Shown piece by piece: positions 37,061-47,147 of a DNA stretch of 64,000 nt. Source of the DNA: an uncultured Bacteroidota bacterium (GTDB lineage Bacteria > Bacteroidota > Bacteroidia > Flavobacteriales > Flavobacteriaceae); NCBI GenBank assembly GCA_902581145.1, contig CACHNE010000004.1, positions 1 to 64,000 of the forward strand, read 5' to 3'. The stretch's first letter is position 1. The number at the start of each line of letters is the position of its first letter. Made by a program: the position numbers and the translations under genes. Below the pieces are notes generated by a model. It searched no databases and was not told the DNA's origin. It worked only from the letters and a program-made list of their open reading frames with translations.

Positions 37061-39435
37061 TAGCGAATTATCATTAGTTTTAAGATTTTTGTCTCATAAG
37101 ATTCCAAATCCGAAAGCATTAAAATATAAACACCTGAAGCAACATTTTGATTTCTCAAGTTTTTGCCATTCCAAAATGCAGTTCCACCGTCAATTTCTAA
37201 GTTAAAATTTCTGTATCTAGAGTTAATATTGGATTGAGCCTCAGCTACCAAATTTCCTGCTATATCAGTAATCTTAATATTAACATTTTCGGTCAAACCC
37301 TTAATTTTAATCTTGTCTAATTGTGTATTGAATTCTGGTCTAACAGGGTTTGGATAAACAAAAGCATTTGAGAAATTCTCAGAACTTGAACTGCTGCCTG
37401 TGTTAAAGCTTACTAATCCCCTATCAGTTGCAAAATAGACCTTTCCATTTACTGAATTTACAGAAATATCATTAATATTATTTGAAGGGAGTGGTGAATT
37501 TTCCTTAGTAAAGTGATAAACTGTTTGTTGACCATTAGGTGAAAAATAAAATACACCAGAACCAATTGTTCCAACCCATTTATTGTTTGCACCATCTACT
37601 TCTATATCTGTGATATATTGTTGTTCAAGAAGCTCCCTTGGAATACCATCTTCTAAAATCACAATCTTCTGCGTTGTAACGACTGAGGCATCAAAAAAGG
37701 TAGATGTATTATATAAAACCCTAAGACCCTGCACTGTACCAATCCATAAATGATTATTATTATCAACTGCGATTGATTTTACATATGACGATGGCATATC
37801 TGATTGGTCTTGACTAAATACTTTTCTAAGTCTAATATTTCCTGAATCATTATTAAACCCTATTAATCCAGATCTTAAGCTGGCAATCCATTTATTACCA
37901 TAATCATCTATCTCAATGTCATTAAATCCAAGTTCATCCTGAAAACCATCATTTATAATTTCAGTAAAATCATAACTATTCCAACTATTATTATCAAGGC
38001 TAAATGATTTCAATGGATTATCAACTCTAGAATTTAAAACCCACAAATCTCCATTTTCATCAAATTCAATATCGGAAATTCTAATACTTTCATATTCAGA
38101 ATCAGAAGTTAATAAAGTTTCTAATCCGCTATTATTATTATCATATAATTCAGTGAAATTAAAATTATCCATTTCAATTAATCCCCCATGAAATGAACTT
38201 ATAAAAACATTATTATTATCAAAGGGGTTTATAGAAATATTATTCAGATTAACTGCTTGATTTGGTATAGAATCCTTAGTTATATTGAACCAACTTTCTA
38301 AATTTTCATCATAGCTGCTTACACCACTATATTTTAGAGGGTATGGATTAAAATATTCTGAATAACTTCCAAATGAAACCCATGTATGATTATTTAATGT
38401 TTCAACAGAAAATATATTATTTTCTAATGGACCATCAGGCTTCAGATATGAAAAGCCACTATCACCATTTTCTATTACCAAAACACCTTTTTGTTCTGTA
38501 GCAATATATGTTTTGTTGTTTTTTATAATTCCATCATTGAAGACTGTCATATATGTTTCAGATTCAAAAAGATTTAATATTTGTGATAAATCATTATTAT
38601 AAACTATACAATTAACATCTGAAATAATAATAATTTTTGAGTCATTAATACTAACATTTTTTATTTCATTTTCTAATGTCGATAAAGTAATTATTTCTTC
38701 ATTTTCTATACTCATCAAATTAAAGTCATCGTAGAATAATATATTGTTTTCATTTATCAATAACTCATATATGTTGCCGGCATAAATTACTTGCCAACTG
38801 TTAAAGTCAATTAAATTAGATTCTAAGTTTGCTCTAAAAATTCCCAAATCCGGACTCGATGCATAAATATAATTTTCATCAACAATGGTACTGCTGATAT
38901 TGAGCATTGAAGCAAAGTTCCCGATATAATATGTATCACCAAATTCAAATGCATTTATATCATAAACAGATATTCCATATCCGGTTGAGATTAATAACCG
39001 CTCTCCGTTTTGATAAAAATGATTTATTTTTTTTCTGTCAGCAGGAATTGTAGGCTTATTTAATATATCATATATATTAATTATTGAATTTGAATTTAAA
39101 TTAATAATCTGTAAGAATCCACTACTATATCCTATTGCAATAAGATTATTGTTTTCAGAGTGATAAAAAGCTGAAATTTCATCTCCAGATAATTCATTTA
39201 ATGTATCAAATTTTTCTATTTGAGAATTAAAGATATTATAAGAAAAAATCGAGTTGTATGAAGCGAAATAAATCTCATTTACACCTGCAGCAATTGAGGG
39301 TATTGAATTGTAGGAAAAATATGTTTCCCACCCTGAATATGCTGATGAATTAGTTTCAATTGAAAGCTTGTTTTGTTGAGTATATAAAAGGGATACCGTA
39401 AAACAGAAAATGAAAAATAATCGGACCTTTAACAT
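37060..39435 (-). CDS. porZ: PorZ-like two-propeller protein of the type IX secretion system
   Basis: A 791-residue exported protein: signal peptide (MLKVRLFFIFCFTVSLLYTQ), about 650 residues of propeller repeats with blades such as DNNNHLWIGTVQGLRVLYN and GANNKWVGTIGSGVFYF, and a C-terminal beta-sandwich with AFVYPNPVRPEF near residue 700 and GVYILMLSDLESYETKIL at the end, like a type A sorting domain. This order fits PorZ, which helps attach secreted proteins to anionic LPS in the type IX system. The position beside recO supports the call. Alternative: a generic two-component-regulator-propeller protein with a sorting domain. A TATATTTG promoter element lies upstream. Confidence 0.82.
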   Translation of the reverse strand: MLKVRLFFIFCFTVSLLYTQQNKLSIETNSSAYSGWETYFSYNSIPSIAAGVNEIYFASYNSIFSYNIFNSQIEKFDTLNELSGDEISAFYHSENNNLIAIGYSSGFLQIINLNSNSIINIYDILNKPTIPADRKKINHFYQNGERLLISTGYGISVYDINAFEFGDTYYIGNFASMLNISSTIVDENYIYASSPDLGIFRANLESNLIDFNSWQVIYAGNIYELLINENNILFYDDFNLMSIENEEIITLSTLENEIKNVSINDSKIIIISDVNCIVYNNDLSQILNLFESETYMTVFNDGIIKNNKTYIATEQKGVLVIENGDSGFSYLKPDGPLENNIFSVETLNNHTWVSFGSYSEYFNPYPLKYSGVSSYDENLESWFNITKDSIPNQAVNLNNISINPFDNNNVFISSFHGGLIEMDNFNFTELYDNNNSGLETLLTSDSEYESIRISDIEFDENGDLWVLNSRVDNPLKSFSLDNNSWNSYDFTEIINDGFQDELGFNDIEIDDYGNKWIASLRSGLIGFNNDSGNIRLRKVFSQDQSDMPSSYVKSIAVDNNNHLWIGTVQGLRVLYNTSTFFDASVVTTQKIVILEDGIPRELLEQQYITDIEVDGANNKWVGTIGSGVFYFSPNGQQTVYHFTKENSPLPSNNINDISVNSVNGKVYFATDRGLVSFNTGSSSSSENFSNAFVYPNPVRPEFNTQLDKIKIKGLTENVNIKITDIAGNLVAEAQSNINSRYRNFNLEIDGGTAFWNGKNLRNQNVASGVYILMLSDLESYETKILKLMIIR

Positions 39436-39466
39436 ATAATACTAAGCAGTTATGTCTAATAAACGA

Positions 39467-39474
39467 CAAATATA
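39467..39474 (-). promoter_or_regulatory. Candidate -7 element for porZ
   Basis: Minus-strand TATATTTG, a perfect TAnnTTTG, with predicted start near 39460 and a 25-base leader to the porZ ATG. No clear TTG is found 19-20 bases upstream. It separates porZ from gdhA, whose stop is 66 bases away. Confidence 0.45.
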
Positions 39475-39501
39475 CCAGTATAATATGTATAAAGTAAAAA
39501 A

Positions 39502-40845
39502 TTAGATTACTCCTTGAGCTAGCATAGCATCAGCAACTTTTACAAAACCGGCAATGTTTGCACCTTTAACATAATTAACATATCCGTTTTTTTGCTTTCC
39601 GTGTTCGATACATGAATTGTGTATATTCAACATTATTTCACGGAGTTTTTTATCTACCTCTTCGCGGGTCCAATTGTACCTCAAGGAATTTTGAGTCATT
39701 TCTAAACCTGAGGTTGCTACTCCACCAGCATTCGCAGCTTTTCCTGGAGCAAACAATATTTTTGCTTTGAGGAAAACTTCAATTGCATCTTTAGTTGAAG
39801 GCATATTTGCACCTTCACTAACACATTTACATCCGTTATCAACTAGTATTTTTGCATCTTTACCATTCAATTCGTTTTGTGTTGCGCACGGAAGAGCTAT
39901 ATCACATTTTACAGACCAAGGAGTTTTACCTTTTTTGAAAACAGCTTTTGGATATTTTTTTACATATTCACTGATTCTTCCTCGTTGAATATTTTTTAGA
40001 TACATTATAAATTTTAATTTTTCCTCATCAATTCCTGATGAATCATATATGTAGCCTGATGAATCAGACATTGTCAATACTTTTCCTCCAAAATGTAATA
40101 TTTTTTCAGCAGCATACTGCGCAACATTTCCTGATCCTGAAATAATTACTTTTTTTCCCTTAATCCCGTCATTATTCTGTGCTAACATGTCTTGAACAAA
40201 GTATACTGTACCGTAACCAGTTGCTTCTGGTCTAATTAATGAACCTCCCCATGACATACCTTTACCAGTTAAAACCCCAGTAAACTCGTTAGCGAGTTTT
40301 CTGTATTGACCATACATGTAACCAATTTCTCTCCCACCAACCCCTATGTCTCCAGCCGGAACATCTGTATTTGGTCCAATATGTCTATATAGTTCGGTCA
40401 TAAATGCTTGACAAAATCTCATAATCTCGTTTTCGCTTCTACCCTTTGGATCAAAATCACTACCACCTTTGCCACCACCCATTGGTAAGGTTGTTAAACT
40501 ATTTTTAAAAACCTGTTCAAAAGCTAAAAATTTTAAAATGCTCATATTCACGGAAGGGTGAAACCTCAATCCTCCTTTATAAGGACCAATAGCTGAATTC
40601 ATCTGAATTCTATATCCTCTATTTACCCATATTTCCCCTTTGTCATCAACCCACGAAACTCTAAATGCTACAGCTCTTTCAGGCTCACACATTCTCATCA
40701 AAATATTTTTACCGTGATAAATATCATTTTCTATAATGTATGGAATAACCGTTTCTGCAACTTCTTCAACAGCCTGCATAAATTCTGGTTGGTGTCCGTC
40801 TCTTTTTCGAACGATGTTTAAAAAAGCGTCAATCTTTCTTTTCAT
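39502..40845 (-). CDS. gdhA: Glutamate dehydrogenase (NADP-type)
   Basis: Forms glutamate from 2-oxoglutarate and ammonia. I place the start at the ATG at 40845 (MKRKIDAFLNIVRKRDGHQP), giving 447 residues, the usual length; the longer frame from 40878 adds 11 unconserved residues and would cover the promoter element. Signatures include the catalytic-lysine region PMGGGKGGSDFDPKGRS, the PAGDIGVGGREIGYMYGQY stretch, and the Rossmann motif VIISGSGNVAQYAAEK. The AGGVATSGLEMTQNS segment near the end is typical of the hexameric NADP enzymes. No terminator is visible before porZ. Confidence 0.97.
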   Translation of the reverse strand: MKRKIDAFLNIVRKRDGHQPEFMQAVEEVAETVIPYIIENDIYHGKNILMRMCEPERAVAFRVSWVDDKGEIWVNRGYRIQMNSAIGPYKGGLRFHPSVNMSILKFLAFEQVFKNSLTTLPMGGGKGGSDFDPKGRSENEIMRFCQAFMTELYRHIGPNTDVPAGDIGVGGREIGYMYGQYRKLANEFTGVLTGKGMSWGGSLIRPEATGYGTVYFVQDMLAQNNDGIKGKKVIISGSGNVAQYAAEKILHFGGKVLTMSDSSGYIYDSSGIDEEKLKFIMYLKNIQRGRISEYVKKYPKAVFKKGKTPWSVKCDIALPCATQNELNGKDAKILVDNGCKCVSEGANMPSTKDAIEVFLKAKILFAPGKAANAGGVATSGLEMTQNSLRYNWTREEVDKKLREIMLNIHNSCIEHGKQKNGYVNYVKGANIAGFVKVADAMLAQGVI

Positions 40846-40875
40846 AATTGATAATTTCCCTAACCTATAATAGGC

Positions 40876-40883
40876 CAAAATTA
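40876..40883 (-). promoter_or_regulatory. Candidate -7 element for gdhA
   Basis: Minus-strand TAATTTTG, a perfect TAnnTTTG, with the transcript start expected near 40869 and a leader of about 24 bases to the ATG at 40845. No TTG stands at the proper spacing, so confidence is moderate. It argues against the longer start at 40878. Confidence 0.4.
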
Positions 40884-40950
40884 AATATTAAATAAAATTA
40901 GGAATTTAAAATTTTTGTTTTACTAAAAAAACCTAGAATAATTAACAATT

Positions 40951-42090
40951 TTATAAAAAAGCATTTTTCAAATCCTCGATTAAATCATCAACATCCTCGA
41001 TTCCTACACTTAATCTAATTAAAGAATCTGTAACGCCAGATTTTTCTCTTTCCTCTACAGGAATACTAGCGTGCGTCATAGTGGCTGGATGTCCACATAA
41101 TGATTCAACTCCTCCAAGGGATTCTGCTAAAGTAAATAAATGTAGTTTTTCTAAAAATTTTATAGTTTGCTTCTTATTGAAATCTTTAATTCTAAACGAA
41201 AGCATTCCACCAAAACCTGACATTTGTTTTTTTGCAACGTCATGATTTTTATGAGAATCCAAACCAGGCCAATATACTTTTTCAACCATTTCATGGTTAT
41301 TTAAAAAATTTGCAACCTTATGCGCATTTTCACAATGTCTTTGCATTCTTACATGTAATGTTTTAATCCCCCTCAATGTTAGAAAACAATCTTGTGGGCC
41401 TGGAACTGCACCACTTGCATTTTGAATAAAATATAATTTTTCAGCAATTTTATCATCATTCAACATTAAAGCACCCAGTACAACATCACTATGTCCAGCT
41501 AAATATTTAGTAGCAGAATGCATTACTATATCAGCACCTAAATTTATAGGATTTTGTAAGTAAGGAGATGCAAAAGTATTATCGACTACCAATAGTAAAT
41601 TTTTTGCCTTACTAATTATTGAAAGTGCTTCAATATCAAAAATATTTATCATTGGATTTGTTGGAGTTTCAGCCCAAATAACTTTGGTGTTTTCATTAAT
41701 TAATGATTCTACATCAGAAACATTATGTAAAGATGTAAAATGAAATTTTACTCCATATTTTTCAAAAACCTTTGTAAATAAACGAAAGGTGCCGCCATAT
41801 AAATCATTAGTACTTATTACTTCATCACCAGGGCTAAGTAATTTGATAATTGCATCAATTGCAGCTAAACCAGACGAAAAGGCGACTCCATATTTTGCAT
41901 TTTCAAGACTTGCAAATGAATTTTGTAGAGCTGTTCTTGTTGGATTATGGGTCCGCGAGTATTCAAAACCTTTGTTAACACCAGGTCTTTTTTGAGCATA
42001 AGTAGATGTTTGGTAGATTGGCTGCATAACAGAATTAAATGCAGGATCAATTTTTTGTCCTCCGTGAATTGTTTTGGTGTTAAATTTCAT
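40951..42090 (-). CDS. metB: Cystathionine gamma-synthase / gamma-lyase type PLP enzyme
   Basis: A 379-residue PLP enzyme of the Cys/Met metabolism family. The start ATG at 42090 (MKFNTKTIHGGQ) gives the usual length; the 23 extra residues of the frame from 42159 are hydrophobic, unlike the family, and overlap the -33 element of a strong promoter. Signatures are FEYSRTHNPTRTALQ, the YGVAFSSGLAAIDAI stretch, and the PLP lysine in MHSATKYLAGHSDVV. The end GGVESLCGHPATMTHAS is shared by gamma-synthase and gamma-lyase, so the direction (methionine synthesis or cysteine release) is not settled by sequence. It stands alone and diverges from the EamA gene. Confidence 0.9.
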   Translation of the reverse strand: MKFNTKTIHGGQKIDPAFNSVMQPIYQTSTYAQKRPGVNKGFEYSRTHNPTRTALQNSFASLENAKYGVAFSSGLAAIDAIIKLLSPGDEVISTNDLYGGTFRLFTKVFEKYGVKFHFTSLHNVSDVESLINENTKVIWAETPTNPMINIFDIEALSIISKAKNLLLVVDNTFASPYLQNPINLGADIVMHSATKYLAGHSDVVLGALMLNDDKIAEKLYFIQNASGAVPGPQDCFLTLRGIKTLHVRMQRHCENAHKVANFLNNHEMVEKVYWPGLDSHKNHDVAKKQMSGFGGMLSFRIKDFNKKQTIKFLEKLHLFTLAESLGGVESLCGHPATMTHASIPVEEREKSGVTDSLIRLSVGIEDVDDLIEDLKNAFL

Positions 42091-42128
42091 AATTCTAAAA
42101 ATTAATATAAAGCATAATAGCTCCAAAA

Positions 42129-42159
42129 CAAAAGTATAGATTATCTTTAGAGAATTCAA
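42129..42159 (-). promoter_or_regulatory. Promoter of the metB-like gene
   Basis: On the minus strand TTG (42159-42157), a 20-base spacer and TACTTTTG (42136-42129), a perfect TAnnTTTG. The transcript start near 42122 gives a leader of about 32 bases and shows that the upstream ATG at 42159 cannot be the start. Confidence 0.72.
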
Positions 42160-42167
42160 TAAATTTT

Positions 42168-43061
42168 ATGGATAATAGAATCCTTGGACTTTTGGCGGCA
42201 TTGCTAGCAACTTCAATATTTGGATTTAATCATACAATTGCTAAGGAGCTCATGCCAGATGTATTATCGCCAAACGCATTATTGTACTGTAGAGTTTTTG
42301 GAGCTGCAGTTCTTTTTTGGTTTATATCATTTTTTTTAAAATGGGAAAAAGTAGAAATTAAAGATTTTAAGCTTATTGTCATATGTGCATTTTTTGGAAT
42401 GGGATTAAATATGATAACATCTCTTCACGGGCTATATAATTCGACTCCAATCAACAGTGCAATCATCACAACACTTGCTCCAATTTTTATTTTTCTTATT
42501 TCTGTAATCCTTATAAAAGAAAAAATTACCAAGAGAAAATATTTGGGTGTTTTTATAGGATTTTGCGGGACATTAACCCTAATACTACTCAATGAAAAAT
42601 CTGTAATTAATGCTCCCAATATAAACCTTGGGAATTTTTATTTTTTTATAAATAGTCTTTCATATGCGCTTTATTTTGTTTTGGTCAAACCACTTACCAA
42701 AAAATACAATATGATTACAATAATGAAATGGCTATTTCTGTTTTCGATATTTATTAATATGCCGTTTGGGTTAATAGAGTTTTCTCAAATCAACTGGGTT
42801 GAAATTTCTGGAACTTCTTTACTTAAAGTATCTTATGTGGTAATATGTACTACATTTTTGGTCTATTTGTTGAATTTGTACGCCTTGAAAAATTTAAAAG
42901 CTTCAACAGTAGGGATGTTTATTTATCTCCAACCGGTAATAGGAATTTTATTTGCTATCTATCGAGGAGCTGATAAATTAACACTAGCTGATATAAGTTC
43001 TGTTCTTCTTGTTTTTACAGGAGTATATTTAGTTTCTAAAAAAACCAGCAAAGCAACTTAA
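42168..43061 (+). CDS. EamA/DMT-family transporter
   Basis: A 297-residue inner-membrane protein with ten predicted transmembrane segments arranged as two EamA repeats (about 5-140 and 150-290). Recognisable segments are LLATSIFGFNHTIAKELMPD at the start, NSAIITTLAPIFIFLISVIL closing the first repeat, and GMFIYLQPVIGILFAIYRG in the second. DMT members export amino acids, nucleotides or other metabolites; the substrate cannot be read from sequence. It diverges from the metB-like gene with 77 bases between starts, so export of a sulfur amino acid is a tempting but unsupported guess. yicC begins 37 bases downstream. Confidence 0.9.
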   Translation: MDNRILGLLAALLATSIFGFNHTIAKELMPDVLSPNALLYCRVFGAAVLFWFISFFLKWEKVEIKDFKLIVICAFFGMGLNMITSLHGLYNSTPINSAIITTLAPIFIFLISVILIKEKITKRKYLGVFIGFCGTLTLILLNEKSVINAPNINLGNFYFFINSLSYALYFVLVKPLTKKYNMITIMKWLFLFSIFINMPFGLIEFSQINWVEISGTSLLKVSYVVICTTFLVYLLNLYALKNLKASTVGMFIYLQPVIGILFAIYRGADKLTLADISSVLLVFTGVYLVSKKTSKAT

Positions 43062-43072
43062 AAATCTATTCA

Positions 43073-43080
43073 TATATTTG
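43073..43080 (+). promoter_or_regulatory. Candidate -7 element for the yicC-gpsA operon
   Basis: TATATTTG, a perfect TAnnTTTG, 18 bases before the yicC ATG. Predicted start near 43087 and a 12-base leader. No TTG at the right distance upstream, so it is a partial match. Confidence 0.4.
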
Positions 43081-43098
43081 CTTAATATATGATTAAAA

Positions 43099-43962
43099 AT
43101 GATTAAGTCCATGACTGGCTATGCCAGTGAATCTTTCATAATTAATTCAACAAAATTCATTGTTGAAATAAAATCTGTTAATAGTAAAATATTAGATTTA
43201 AACATACGATTCCCTCATTTTCTAAAAGCTTATGAAAATGATCTAAGGAAAGAAATTTCAAATAAACTTCACAGAGGAAAAATAGAAATTAATGTTAATT
43301 CTGAAATAGGTGCAAATACAGATGAAGTAAGTATTAATAAGGAAATTATCACCAACTATATTCAACAACTTAAGCAATTGAATGACATTAGCTCAGATGA
43401 GAAAGACTATTTGAAAATGGCGATGAGACTACCAAATGCATACTCATCAAAATCAATTGAATTGAATAATACTGAGATTAATAATATTATTGATAAAATT
43501 TCAATAGCTATAAAAAACCTCAATGATTACAGGGCTAAAGAAGGTTCAGAAATGGAAAAAGATTTCAAAAATAAAATTTCTGTAATTAAAGAGTTATTAG
43601 GTAATATTGAAAAAATTGAAAAGGATAGAATATCAAAAAAGAGAACTAAATTACTTGATGAATTCAAAAGAATTGAATTAGAGATTGATAATAATAGACT
43701 TGAACAGGAAATGATTTATTATCTTGAAAAATATGATATAAATGAAGAAATAATCAGGTTAAAAAGTAATATTTTAATTTTTGAAGATGCCTTACATTCA
43801 AACGAACCGGTAGGCAAAAAACTTGGATTTATTTGTCAAGAAATTGGTCGCGAAATAAATACAATTGGTTCAAAAGCAAATGATGCAAGTCTTCAAAAGC
43901 TTGTTATTGAAATGAAAGATAACCTAGAAAAAATTAAAGAAAACATTTTAAATATTCTTTGA
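43099..43962 (+). CDS. yicC: YicC-family endoribonuclease
   Basis: A 287-residue protein of the YicC/YloC family, shown in other bacteria to be an endoribonuclease. Family signatures: the N-terminal MIKSMTGYASES, VEIKSVNSKILDLNIRFP with the conserved VN(S/H)R-like stretch, and the C-terminal DUF1732 end EPVGKKLGFICQEIGREINT followed by IGSKANDASLQKLVIEMK. The middle is a long coiled-coil helix pair. Its TGA stop overlaps the gmk ATG by one base (TGATG). The pairing of yicC with gmk is conserved widely in bacteria. Confidence 0.95.
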   Translation: MIKSMTGYASESFIINSTKFIVEIKSVNSKILDLNIRFPHFLKAYENDLRKEISNKLHRGKIEINVNSEIGANTDEVSINKEIITNYIQQLKQLNDISSDEKDYLKMAMRLPNAYSSKSIELNNTEINNIIDKISIAIKNLNDYRAKEGSEMEKDFKNKISVIKELLGNIEKIEKDRISKKRTKLLDEFKRIELEIDNNRLEQEMIYYLEKYDINEEIIRLKSNILIFEDALHSNEPVGKKLGFICQEIGREINTIGSKANDASLQKLVIEMKDNLEKIKENILNIL

Positions 43963-44528
43963 TGAGTAATTCAAAATTCATAGTGATTGCAGCTCCCTCT
44001 GGCTCAGGAAAAACAACGATTGTTAACAAGCTACTTAAAGAGAAAAACCTAAACTTATCTTTTTCAGTTTCAGCAACATCAAGAGCGCCTAGAAATAATG
44101 AATTAGATGGATTAAATTATTTCTTTTTGAGTAAAGATGAATTTATTAAAAGAATTGAAAACAAAGAATTTATAGAATGGGAAGAGGTCTATGAAAACAC
44201 CTACTATGGAACACTAATCTCAGAATTAGAAAATTCATCACAAAAGAATTTAATTTTTGATATTGATGTTGTGGGGGGGTTAAATATTAAGAAAAAATTT
44301 CCAAAACAAACAATTACAATTTTCATTAAACCGCCAAGTATAAATGAACTTGAAACAAGATTAATAAATAGAAATTTGGACTCAGACTCTAGTATAAAAA
44401 CTAGAATTAATAAGGCTAAAGATGAAATATTATTAGCGGATAAATTTGATTACATTGTTGAAAACAATATTCTTGAGACAAGCTATAGTAAAGTATTAGA
44501 ATTGGTTAATAGTTTCATAAATGAGTAA
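43962..44528 (+). CDS. gmk: Guanylate kinase
   Basis: Phosphorylates GMP to GDP. I use the ATG at 43962 (188 residues) rather than a TTG three bases earlier, since the ATG overlaps the yicC stop and gives the family's usual start. The P-loop is APSGSGKTTIVNKL (residues 10-23 or so), followed by SVSATSRAPRNNELDGLNY, which is the GMP-binding region, and EFIEWEEVYENTYYGT. The lid and C-terminal helices are complete. Its stop overlaps nadD by eight bases, so the two are translationally linked. Confidence 0.97.
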   Translation: MSNSKFIVIAAPSGSGKTTIVNKLLKEKNLNLSFSVSATSRAPRNNELDGLNYFFLSKDEFIKRIENKEFIEWEEVYENTYYGTLISELENSSQKNLIFDIDVVGGLNIKKKFPKQTITIFIKPPSINELETRLINRNLDSDSSIKTRINKAKDEILLADKFDYIVENNILETSYSKVLELVNSFINE

Positions 44529-45105
44529 AGAAAAGATAGGTTTATTTTTTGGCACGTTTGATCCTATTCATAATGGACACTTAAAAATTGCTAAATATAT
44601 TACTGAAGAAAAATTAGCTGATAAAGTTTGGCTTGTAGTAACTCCTGAAAATCCAATAAAAGTTGGAAGTAAAATATCCAGTTTTAATCATAGATTTAAT
44701 ATGGCTAAAATTGCAACTGAAAATTACGATAATATAATACCAAGTGATTTAGAAGTTAATTTAAAAAAACCTAATTATACTATCGATACATTGGAATACA
44801 TTTCAAACAAACTAAAGGATATCGAATTTAGTTTAATTATTGGGGAAGACAATTATAAAATTTTTGATACTTGGAAAGATTATAAAAAAATAATTAATAA
44901 GTATAAGATCTTTATTTATCCACGAAAAGGAACACTAAATGAAAATCTACACATAATTAATGAAAACACAATGTATATCGGAGGTCCAAGAATTGATTTG
45001 AGCTCGACTAATATTAGAAAAATCGTTTCTAATAATTCTGACCCAAAAGATTTAATTTCTAACAAGGTTATGGAATATATAAATAGTAATAAATTATACC
45101 AATGA
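44521..45105 (+). CDS. nadD: Nicotinate-nucleotide adenylyltransferase
   Basis: Transfers AMP to nicotinate mononucleotide in NAD synthesis. The 194-residue protein has the nucleotidyltransferase signature FFGTFDPIHNGHLKIAKY with H17 and H20, the SLIIGEDNYKIF substrate-binding segment, and the C-terminal ISSTXXR-like loop as DLSSTNIRKIVSNN. Length and motif order are normal. It overlaps gmk by eight bases at its start and gpsA by four at its end (ATGA), inside a four-gene operon. Confidence 0.96.
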   Translation: MSKEKIGLFFGTFDPIHNGHLKIAKYITEEKLADKVWLVVTPENPIKVGSKISSFNHRFNMAKIATENYDNIIPSDLEVNLKKPNYTIDTLEYISNKLKDIEFSLIIGEDNYKIFDTWKDYKKIINKYKIFIYPRKGTLNENLHIINENTMYIGGPRIDLSSTNIRKIVSNNSDPKDLISNKVMEYINSNKLYQ

Positions 45106-46106
45106 AAGAAACCAAATTGAAATTTGGAGTAATAGGAAGTGGAAGCTGGGCAACTGCATTAATTAAAATTCTTTCTGAAAATAATAATGATATAAACTGG
45201 TATATCAGAAATACAGAAAATATAGAATTCATAAAAAAGAATTCTCATAATCCAAACTATTTAAGCTCCGTAGAGCTTAATTTAAAAAAATTGAAAATTT
45301 CTGCAGAAATAAATGAAGTTGTAGAGGCTTCTAATGTAATTATTATAGCTGTTCCTTCTGAGTATGTAAATGATGAGATGAAAAAAATTGATTTGGATAT
45401 TTCAAAAAAAATAATAATATGTGCTCTAAAGGGGCTTGTCCCAGAAACCAATCTCTTATTTGGTGAACACATGCAAAAACATTTTGGTATTTCACCTAAT
45501 AAGTTTTTGGTAATTGGAGGTCCTTGCCATGCAGAAGAAGTTGCATTAGAAAAACTATCATATCTTACCATTGGCTCTTCGAACTTAGAATTATGTAAAA
45601 TTATCTCCGAAAAATTTAGCTGTAAGTATATAAATGTAAAAGCATCTGATGATGTTATTGGAATTGAATATGCTAGTATGCTTAAAAATATATTTGCGTT
45701 GGCTGTTGGTATTTCCAATGGTTTAGGATACGGAGATAATTATCAAAGTGTATTGATGAGTAATTCTATAAAGGAAATGAAAAGATTTATTTCAAAAAGA
45801 CATAAAATTAAAAGGAATATAAATAATTCGGCATATCTAGGTGATTTACTGGTCACGGGATATTCGTCTTTTTCAAGGAATAGAATGTTTGGGAATATGA
45901 TTGGTAAAGGTTATACTGTTAAAGCAGCTCAACTTGAAATGAAAATGGTTGCTGAAGGATATATTGCAACGAAAAAAGCATATCTACTTAACCTTGATTC
46001 AAAGAAAAAAGCTAAAACACCAATCATTGATGCGGCTTATAAAATTCTATACGAAAAGAGAAGTGCAAAAAAAATATTTAAAGATTTAAGTGATATAATA
46101 TCTTAA
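45102..46106 (+). CDS. gpsA: Glycerol-3-phosphate dehydrogenase, NAD(P)+
   Basis: Reduces dihydroxyacetone phosphate to sn-glycerol 3-phosphate for phospholipid synthesis. The 334-residue enzyme begins with the Rossmann motif [15 protein letters not shown] (G12, G14), then [15 protein letters not shown], the [15 protein letters not shown] stretch, and [15 protein letters not shown]. The catalytic region with [20 protein letters not shown] contains the conserved lysine. It is the last gene of the yicC-gmk-nadD-gpsA operon and its stop overlaps the stop of convergent pheS by four bases, with no terminator. Confidence 0.97.
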   Translation: MKETKLKFGVIGSGSWATALIKILSENNNDINWYIRNTENIEFIKKNSHNPNYLSSVELNLKKLKISAEINEVVEASNVIIIAVPSEYVNDEMKKIDLDISKKIIICALKGLVPETNLLFGEHMQKHFGISPNKFLVIGGPCHAEEVALEKLSYLTIGSSNLELCKIISEKFSCKYINVKASDDVIGIEYASMLKNIFALAVGISNGLGYGDNYQSVLMSNSIKEMKRFISKRHKIKRNINNSAYLGDLLVTGYSSFSRNRMFGNMIGKGYTVKAAQLEMKMVAEGYIATKKAYLLNLDSKKKAKTPIIDAAYKILYEKRSAKKIFKDLSDIIS

Positions 46107-47119
46107 AATGAAGATTTAAATTGATCTAAAAATCTCACATCATTTTCACTAAGTAATCTTATATCATCAATTTGATGAAGAAGTAAAGCAATCCTATCAA
46201 TCCCCAGCCCAAAAGCAAATCCAGAATATTCATCAGGATCAATTTTACAATTTTCTAAAACATTTGGGTCAACCATTCCACAGCCCATAATTTCAAGCCA
46301 ACCAGTTCCTTTAGTCATCTTATAATCAGTTTCATTATTTAAGCCCCAATAAACATCAACCTCAGCACTAGGCTCGGTAAAAGGAAAATAGGAAGGTCTA
46401 AGTCTAATTTTTGACTTTCCAAATAATTGGGTTGTAAAATATTCTAATGTTTGTTTTAAGTCTGCAAAGCTGACGTCTTTATCAATACATAGTCCTTCAA
46501 TCTGATGAAAAAAACAATGAGAACGGGCAGAAATTGCTTCATTTCTATAAACTCTTCCAGGTGAAATTGTTCTAATAGGAGGTTTATTATTCTCCATGTA
46601 TCTTACTTGAACAGAACTTGTATGTGTCCTAAGCAAAAAGTCGGGGTTTTTTTCTATGAAAAATGTATCCTGCATATCTCTTGCAGGGTGATGTTCTGGA
46701 AGGTTCAAAGCGCTGAAGTTATGCCAATCATCTTCAATTTCTGGCCCCTCACTAATTGTGAAACCTATATTAGAAAAAATATCAATAATTCTATTTTTAA
46801 CTACAGAAATAGGATGGCGAGATCCAATATTAATTGGATCACCAGGCCTTGAAATGTCATTTATTTTTTTATTTTCAGAAGATTTAGAGCTACTCGCTTT
46901 AAGGGCTTCTACTTTATCCTGAGCTAGATTTTTTAATTCATTTAATAAACGACCAGCGTTTTTCTTTTCAGTGCTATCTAATGATTTAAATTCAACAAAA
47001 TATGAATTTAATAAACCTTTCTTTCCCAAAAATTTTATTCTAAACTCTTCTATTTCAGCAATTGAATCAGATTTGAAATCTTGAATCTCCTGAATATCTT
47101 TTTTTATTTTATCTTCCAT
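46103..47119 (-). CDS. pheS: Phenylalanyl-tRNA synthetase alpha subunit
   Basis: Catalytic subunit of the class II PheRS. The 338-residue length is typical. After an N-terminal coiled coil (about 1-85) come the class II motifs: [50 protein letters not shown], motif 2 in [14 protein letters not shown] and [20 protein letters not shown], and motif 3 as [16 protein letters not shown]. The beta subunit gene pheT is not adjacent. A small gene of unknown function lies 28 bases upstream in the same direction. Confidence 0.98.
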   Translation of the reverse strand: MEDKIKKDIQEIQDFKSDSIAEIEEFRIKFLGKKGLLNSYFVEFKSLDSTEKKNAGRLLNELKNLAQDKVEALKASSSKSSENKKINDISRPGDPINIGSRHPISVVKNRIIDIFSNIGFTISEGPEIEDDWHNFSALNLPEHHPARDMQDTFFIEKNPDFLLRTHTSSVQVRYMENNKPPIRTISPGRVYRNEAISARSHCFFHQIEGLCIDKDVSFADLKQTLEYFTTQLFGKSKIRLRPSYFPFTEPSAEVDVYWGLNNETDYKMTKGTGWLEIMGCGMVDPNVLENCKIDPDEYSGFAFGLGIDRIALLLHQIDDIRLLSENDVRFLDQFKSSF

Positions 47120-47147
47120 AATAATCTATTCCCAAATTTATGAAAAC

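Noticed and set aside
40846-40878. Longer gdhA start at 40878
   Set aside because: Adds 11 unconserved residues and covers the candidate -7 element.
42091-42159. Longer metB start at 42159
   Set aside because: The extra residues are hydrophobic and the ATG falls on the -33 element of the promoter; 42090 gives the family length.
43959-43961. TTG start for gmk
   Set aside because: The ATG at 43962 overlaps the yicC stop and matches the usual start.
45257-45718. Minus-strand open frame of 153 residues
   Set aside because: Antisense to gpsA, whose motifs are complete on the plus strand.
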